DNA from: Cladophialophora immunda
Taxonomy: Eukaryota > Ascomycota > Eurotiomycetes > Chaetothyriales > Herpotrichiellaceae
Reading direction: 5' to 3'
DNA: 64,000 nucleotides
Assembly: GCF_000835495.1 (NCBI RefSeq)
Contig: NW_015622547.1
Coordinates: 1,984,001-2,048,000, forward strand
Shown piece after piece: positions 58,171 through 64,000 of this stretch. The first letter of the stretch is position 1. Every line of letters begins with the position of its first letter. The notes under the pieces were generated by a model. That model saw only the letters and a list, made by a program, of their open reading frames with translations. It was not told the origin of the DNA and did not search any database. A program made the translations under genes and the position numbers.

Positions 58171-59604
58171 ATGTCGTACGCACGCGGAACAGAACTCGAC
58201 CCCCTGGTCGACCAATTCCAGCATCTTTCTACGAAATCTCGCGCAAATGAAGCTCTCCACATCCTGAAGAAGACCGCCTCGATAGTGAAGCCCATCATGC
58301 GAATCCGCAATTGGCGTGTCGGAATGCTATGCGAATTCTTTCCCGAGGACCACGGACTGCTGGGTCTGAACGTTAATCGCGGCGAGAAGATCTACCTCCG
58401 GCTGCGCTACCCCGGAGATGATACGCAATTCCTACCGTTCGAGAATGTGGTGGATACCATGCTGCATGAGTTATCTCACATTGTCCACGGTCCACATGAT
58501 CAGGCTTTCCATGCCCTCTGGGACAAACTTCGCGACGAGCACGAAACGCTCCTTCGCAAGGGTTATACTGGCGAAGGATTCCTCGGGAAAGGAACCCGGC
58601 TGGGTGGTCGGGGCATACCCAGAGCTGAGCTTCAACGACAAGCCCGTGCAGCGGCGGAGAGACGTCGGCAGGTATCCGTCCTTTCGCAGGGCAGCGGGGG
58701 GAAAGTCGGCGGTCAGGGGATCTTGCGAGGCCAGAATGCTCGGGAGATAATTGCCGCAGCTGCCGAGAAACGCAATCGCATCAGCCGCGGCTGTGGCAGT
58801 GCCATTCCTGATATGGGTCGGAAGATAATGCAACAAGAGGCTATCAAAAAGGAGAAGGTCACCACCACCAAGGCGGACAAAGCGGACGAAGATGAGGCGG
58901 CATTGATGCAGGCATACATTGACATGATTCAAGAAGAAGAGGCGCAGATGGTCGGCGCGGGATACATCCCTCCCAGCCAGGACAATCCCACCGGAGGCGT
59001 CCAGAAGGGCAACAGCATCTTCCCGCCTGTTGACACGAGATCCCTGCGGGAAGAACAACTTCAGATTGAGCGGCAACTGCAGCAGCAGGCACAGTCGGGC
59101 AAGGAGTATGAACCCGAGACAAAGCCAAAAGCGAAACCGAACACCCCACCTCTCCACCACCCGCCGCCAGAACTGCCTCAAGATGAAGAAACCTGGACCT
59201 GCGATGTCTGCACCCTCATCAACCCGATCAACTACCTGCTGTGCGGAGCCTGCGAGACAGAGCGACCAGCCATCTACGCGCAGCCTATCCCCACCTCGCC
59301 CTTGCCATCAGCATCCGCCAACAGCTCGTACCCCGGACCCAGATCTCAAGCCAACACCTCCCTGCCTCGCTCATCCAAGCCTCCCGCCTCGGGGTCCCGC
59401 GCATATAATGCCCGTCCCAACCATCCTTCCTCGGTCCTTGCCCCACGCCTCGGCGCCGCCGATAACATCGCCCGTTTCGAAGCAGCGGCCAAGGAAAAGG
59501 CTCAGACCAATCCCCTAGGATGGACCTGTGGCCGCTGTGGAACGTGGATGGAAAATCAGTGGTGGACGTGTAGCATGTGTGGACGGATGAAAGACACTTC
59601 ATGA
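58171..59604 (+). CDS. WSS1: DNA-protein crosslink metalloprotease WSS1
   Basis: WLM-domain zinc metalloprotease, the fungal counterpart of SPRTN, which degrades proteins crosslinked to DNA, including topoisomerase 1, often in a SUMO context. Single exon, 477 aa. The active site is HELSHIVHGPHDQAFHALW with H99, E100 and H103, and H109 as the likely third ligand. Two RanBP2-type zinc ribbons follow: WTCDVCTLINPINYLLCGAC and, at the very C-terminus, WTCGRCGTWMENQWWTCSMC. Yeast Wss1 is shorter and differs in this region. The middle part is Gly/Arg/Ala-rich and then Glu-rich coiled coil; the linker between fingers is Pro/Ser-rich and disordered. Recognition of ubiquitin or SUMO by the fingers is plausible but inferred. 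Confidence 0.95.
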   Translation: MSYARGTELDPLVDQFQHLSTKSRANEALHILKKTASIVKPIMRIRNWRVGMLCEFFPEDHGLLGLNVNRGEKIYLRLRYPGDDTQFLPFENVVDTMLHELSHIVHGPHDQAFHALWDKLRDEHETLLRKGYTGEGFLGKGTRLGGRGIPRAELQRQARAAAERRRQVSVLSQGSGGKVGGQGILRGQNAREIIAAAAEKRNRISRGCGSAIPDMGRKIMQQEAIKKEKVTTTKADKADEDEAALMQAYIDMIQEEEAQMVGAGYIPPSQDNPTGGVQKGNSIFPPVDTRSLREEQLQIERQLQQQAQSGKEYEPETKPKAKPNTPPLHHPPPELPQDEETWTCDVCTLINPINYLLCGACETERPAIYAQPIPTSPLPSASANSSYPGPRSQANTSLPRSSKPPASGSRAYNARPNHPSSVLAPRLGAADNIARFEAAAKEKAQTNPLGWTCGRCGTWMENQWWTCSMCGRMKDTS

Positions 59605-60634
59605 CCGAAGATTTCCAACACGCAGGGAGTTGAGGGAAGGGGATGTGTGCATTGGTACTTGGAGCCTGCATGAAAACAGATAGGGCAACGGGATTGGGTA
59701 AGACGCAAGGGGAATGAACCATGTCCAGTCGAGCTGCCTGGAGCTTACGATAACGATCTTCTTGTTTGAGCGCAAAGATATGCTGCGTGGTCTTCTTTTC
59801 TTACCATACCTTGACTAGGGTTGATGGATGTACATGAGCAACGGCAGTATGGACTGCGGAGACGACTTGAGGACAGAAGGCCGTGGGTGTGTCCATGGTG
59901 AGAAGGACAACATCATACATTTGATCCAAGGCATACTTTCCTTCGCTGTAGTGCGTGGTATGTACCTTTGCAGCGGGATTGTCAGACAGAGGCACTTCAA
60001 TGTATAGAAACTTGCAACGCAATCGTCAAGAGGGGCAAGTTTGGGATTGCTATTCCACTCCCTACAGAAGCTCCCACTCCAGGTTCATGCTCTTTCTTGA
60101 GCATGGATGGACGTCTAAATGTCTTTCAAGAGGACATGAGGGAACTCGACCATGAATCACAGGCAAGTCAAGACCAGCTGAAGTCTTTAGGAGCCTAGTG
60201 ATGTGCCAATCTATTCCACTAATCCGGGGAAGGGTTATGTTGGGGACCTGTATGCAAGGTACTTGCTTTGCTGTGCTACGTGGTATCTGAAAGCATCCAA
60301 CGAACATTATGGGAAAACAAAAGCTGACAGCCATGATACTTGAATCCATCAATATTCCGAACTGCCCAAATTTCGTCCACAGATCAGCTCCCGAGACTAG
60401 CCTTCCCTCTGCTGTGCTTGTAGTCACTCGACCGTCTTTGTTCTGCATACTTGGGTCAAAAAGCCCATGAAGACGTAGCTAAGGTCAATTCTTTGCGCTT
60501 GGCCTGCGTTATCCAATGTACCAACTGCATGGGATGCCTGCGAGAAAACAGTTGACTCGTCTCATTACTGATGTCTTTGCTCGCGATAACCGGATCGTGG
60601 AAAATGATTTCAGGCGTGGACAACCTGCACCTTT
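59605..60634. other. Convergent region with unresolved coding signals
   Basis: 1.03 kb between WSS1 and erdS. Two overlapping readings look partly coding but exclude each other. On the minus strand, 59801-60022 encodes a 60-70 residue stretch ending HVHPSTLVK at a GTATGG donor. On the plus strand, a CAG acceptor at 59959-59961 opens a 78-codon frame that ends at 60198 (containing GKFGIAIPLPTEAPTPGS). Neither joins to a convincing start. A degraded gene is possible. Confidence 0.3.
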
Positions 60635-63600
60635 CTAAGGATCGTCCTGGAAGAATCTATTTATCATGTTAGGTTAGCTCATCTGGGCCCCGGAACCTGG
60701 TTTTCGGCGCAAAAAGGAAGGTGGAAATACTTACCGCATGATGGCTTTGATGCCTCTAGAACCAAGACCATGTGGGGGATAGGCAATCCAGATGGGATCC
60801 GCCACAGCACCCATCTTCTCTCGGAATTCGGACTTTCTGGCTAGGTTGAATTGTTTGACAATGGCATCATACGTAGCCTGCAACATCTTCACCTTGGCAC
60901 CGCTCATATGGTGGCCCGGCGTCAAGTGAGTTGCAGCACCGCCACCAAACGTGACGCTGTTCACCCCAGCGTTGGCAGCAGCGTTGAGAGCATGGGTGGT
61001 GATGTACTCAATTGTTCCGGATGGGGCTCCGGGGAAGTCCAAGGTGTACTTGGCCTGCCAGCCTTTACGAGGGGCAATCTCACACATGACCGCGATGCCG
61101 CAGAGGACGCCATCTTTGTCTTCGGCGATGAAATAGCGCCTGTGCCTCTCATCTCGGAACAGATCGATGTTGGACAGATGGATCTGGGTTCCTTTCCGGT
61201 TTGACAACCAGTCCTTAACCCGGGCGTTCGCACGTTCTTTGATGCTCTCAGGAACAGGCTCTTTAGGATCAAGGTCAATGATCTTGACGCCATCGTTCTG
61301 AGCTCTGCGAATCTTCCTTGCAACCTCTGGGTCAGACTCCGCGGTCTTCTTGTGGGGATCAACACGCTCTTCGGCGACGCAAGAGAGTGTTTTCCAACCT
61401 AGTCTCTCACCAAGGACTTCCTCCAATTCCGGGCTGATCAACAACCACAGGGGTTTCAAACGTGTCTCTCGCTTGAGCCATTGGAGGAAAGAGACGACGA
61501 CGCGGTAATACTGGCTTGGATGGCAGAGCGGGTCGCCTGGGAGAATGGCGTAGTGGCCCTCGGGCACGTAGCACACTGCAGCACCAGTATCCGCATGACG
61601 CCAGATCTGGTAGCGATCGTCGCCCCAAGATGTAGAGGTTGCATCACCGTAGTTTGCAATAAGGTCGTAAAGGTCAGGCATCTTGCGGTCTTGCACTGCC
61701 ACTTCCCGCCCACGTTCTTGTTTCCAGACAGGGTTCAACGTGTCCGCTTCGGGATGTCGAAGTTTCTCGACAGCCGGTTTGGCTGGGAATGACTTGGGGT
61801 CTCTGTGGAATAATGAGGCCAAGCGAATGTTGCCGAGCTTGAGGATAAGCATGACAATACGCTCAAGACCGACACCGCAACCAGCGTGGGGGGGAGCTCC
61901 CCATTTGAAACCTTCCATGTACTCAGCCATGTCGTCAGGATCGATGCCGACCATGCGCATATTGTCTTCGAGAAACTTGGACTCGTGGATACGTTGGCCA
62001 CCAGAAATGATCTCTTGTCCACGGACGAACACATCGAAAGAGTTGGTGTAGCGGTCGTCATTTGGATCAGGCATGGTATAGAAAGGACGAGCAGATCGAG
62101 GGAACTTGTCCAAGATATAATAGTCGGTCTTGTACTTCTCCTTCATAAGCTCACCGAGACGGATCTCGTCCCTAGTGGCGAGATCTTCAAGCGGCGAGAT
62201 CGGCTCGCCATCTTCATTCAACCAACCCGAGTCGGTGAGAAGCTGGACCGCGTCTTTGAACGGGATTCTAGGCGTTTCATCCAACCAGATGAGATCCTCG
62301 CTCGGGAACTGCTCTTTGACAAGTTCGACTTCTTTGCGGTACGTTGTGTAAATGCCCTTGAAAATGCTTTTGAGGGTATTATCGATGATGTCCATCATCT
62401 CATGATAGTTTTCCTCGATGGCCATCTCCAAATCGAGACCAGTATACTCGGTCAAATGACGGTGAGTGTTGGAATTTTCTGCTCTGAAGACAGCGCCAAT
62501 TTCGTAAACTCGCTCAAAGTCAGATGCGATAGCCATCTGTTTAGCCAACTGAGGAGACTGGGCAAGGAAGGCAGGACGGCCGAAATAGTTGACCTTGAAC
62601 ACCGATGCACCGGACTCCGTTGCCGCACCTTGGAGTTTGGGTGTGTGGATTTCCACAAAGCGTTGCTCGTCCAGGGAAGTCCTGAAAAGATTTCCCACCG
62701 CGGCTTGAATACGGAAGATGGACTGGGAAGTGGCGGTTCGCAGATCCATGATCCGGTTAGCCAGTCTTACACGGTCAGGAATTTGACTCTGGCGGCCATC
62801 GACTTTTTGGTCATCGTCGAGAATGGTCAACTCTGCCTCCTGAACAGAGAAGGGGACTAGTAGCACAATTAGCAACCGGTCATTGGAAACGTTTGACCAA
62901 GGAACATACCAGGCTCTGCCCGTTTAACGATGATGTGCAAGTCGGTCACCTTGACTTCTACGTTGTGGATGGAAGCAGACTTGACAGGTATCTGCGGCTT
63001 TTGAAGCACACCTTTCACGAGCATGATATTGCCAGTGCGCAGATGCTCAGCCCAATGGATCATGATAGCCGAGACCTTACCAGGTTCCTCCACGAGGACA
63101 CCTTGGATAGTGGAGATCTGTTGTCTAAAGATCAGGAAAACCAGTTTAGCACCCATGTTCCGCACATGGTGCAGTCTGCAGCGGAAGACGACTTCTTGGC
63201 CATCCATCTCTTCGGTGACTGTGCTTAAGTCGAGACGGTTTTGAGTGTGACTAGTCGTCGACTGCATCAATGGAAGCTCGCCATACCGAGCCTTCATTTC
63301 TTCCGTCTCGGTTTTGGCGGCATCTTCGAGCCTTTTCTTGATGCGCTCCTCAGAGTCGTCACGATTTTCCAGACTCAGTTTAGAACGATGTTCATGTTTT
63401 CTTTGTTTTGCAAGGGCTCTTTTTTGCGCGTTCTTGCTCAAGCCATCGCTGTCAAAGTCGCTCATCTCGGACTCATTGTCGCTGGAGGTGTAGTCTGATC
63501 TCTCGCCCAAATGGAGAAACTGGGCGAGGGATCGACGGTGAGGCCCAGGGCTCTGCGAGGAGATGGGGGAGATGTGACCCTCGCTCTTGTCTTTGGGAGT

Positions 63601-63651
63601 CTCGCTTCCATTGGCGTGGACGTGTTTGGAGAGTTTGCGAAGGACCGACAT
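60635..63651 (-). CDS. erdS: AspRS-DUF2156 fusion, ergosteryl-3-beta-O-L-aspartate synthase
   Basis: ErdS loads tRNA-Asp with aspartate and then moves the aspartate onto the 3-beta hydroxyl of ergosterol, forming Erg-Asp in fungi. Exons 63651-62910, 62856-60735 and 60656-60635 give 961 aa. The last exon is 22 nt: a GTAAGT donor directly follows ATGCG at 60735, and splicing adds FFQDDP. Layout: a disordered charged N-terminus (1-110); an anticodon-binding OB fold (about 140-245); a class II catalytic core with motif 2 FRAENSNTHRHLTEY at about 371 and motif 3 GCGVGLERIVML at about 574-585; and a DUF2156 (GNAT-like) transferase from about 635 to the end. All synthetase motifs are intact. A canonical AspRS for translation should exist elsewhere. 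The dedicated hydrolase ErdH is not in this window. Confidence 0.9.
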
Positions 63652-64000
63652 GATGGCGGTTGGGGGGGGGGGGGGGTAGGAGATTTCCTTCTGCCTACAA
63701 AAGGAGGAGGGGTCTGCAGATGAAGTCCAGACGTCTGCAGAAGTCGAGCTGATTTTTGGTCCTGAGATATTCTTGGATGGGCTGGTCCAACCCGGTTTTG
63801 GGAGACAAGGCTCTTGAAATGGAGCCTTGATTACGTTGACCCTGAGTGAGCAGTCCTGGAACTGCGCCCGGTGAATGGCTTTGCCGCGGTGCGCAGACCA
63901 CTCCAAGCTGCGGACACAGCAGAATCAATTGAGCGATGCCGAAAGTGCGGCGATATGTGATTCTACTCCAGAGAGGAGTTTTCAGCGTCAATGCTCAGTC
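63652..64000. other. erdS upstream region, right edge
   Basis: It contains a G run at 63662-63676, about 10 bp before the erdS start codon on the opposite strand, so the mRNA leader would carry poly-C. The open frame upstream of ATG 63651 has no other ATG. Nothing else was recognised before the window ends. Confidence 0.5.

Noticed and set aside
63661..63906. N-terminal extension of erdS through the poly-C leader
   Set aside because: No ATG upstream; the extension would run through a homopolymer and lacks similarity to the conserved start.

Overview
This window is nuclear DNA of a filamentous ascomycete (Pezizomycotina). Genes are short and close together, and are broken by small introns of about 45-200 bp with GTRNGT donors and CAG/TAG acceptors. 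The families are typical of moulds: Zn2Cys6 factor, Clr5-domain protein, Pal1, an FlbC-like C2H2 factor, and an ErdS-type sterol aspartyltransferase. The FlbC-like factor hints at Eurotiomycetes, but the exact taxon cannot be fixed from sequence alone. I support 25 protein-coding genes, plus two weak loci. No rRNA, tRNA, CRISPR array or intact transposon was seen.

Layout. 1-4.1 kb: a cytochrome P450 and a short-chain dehydrogenase, convergent. 4.8-12.2 kb: CaM-kinase, complex I 49-kDa subunit, the AC40 subunit of RNA polymerases I/III, and the NEDD8 E1 subunit UBA3. 12.2-15.2 kb: gene-poor, except for a three-exon gene for a small Thr-rich secreted protein. 15.2-28.9 kb: TEL2, a mitochondrial two-RRM protein, a mitochondrial hot-dog thioesterase, Pal1, the U6 exonuclease USB1, the rRNA-processing factor CGR1 and an ornithine carrier. 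29.6-33.9 kb: an FAD monooxygenase and a Zn2Cys6 regulator, a possible small catabolic or secondary-metabolism unit. 34.4-39.6 kb: a TDP2-like phosphodiesterase, VPS33 and SEC9. 39.6-53.3 kb: a gene-poor zone around an FlbC-like developmental factor with a 6.9-kb upstream region, and a Cys-rich orphan protein. 53.3-64 kb: a Clr5-domain protein, a DUF1776 membrane SDR, the WSS1 protease and erdS.

Many genes are arranged in divergent pairs sharing one promoter: nuo49/RPC40, UBA3/secreted protein, Pal1/USB1, CGR1/ornithine carrier, TF/TDP2-like, VPS33/SEC9, orphan/Clr5 and DUF1776/WSS1. Functional links inside the window: VPS33 and SEC9 both act in membrane fusion from one promoter region. WSS1 and the TDP2-like enzyme both belong to families that remove proteins from DNA. 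The most striking gene is erdS (60.6-63.7 kb), an aspartyl-tRNA synthetase fused to a DUF2156 aminoacyl-transferase. In other fungi this enzyme makes ergosteryl-3-beta-O-L-aspartate. Several gene starts or ends lie in tiny exons (10, 22, 24 and 33 nt), which simple ORF calling misses.
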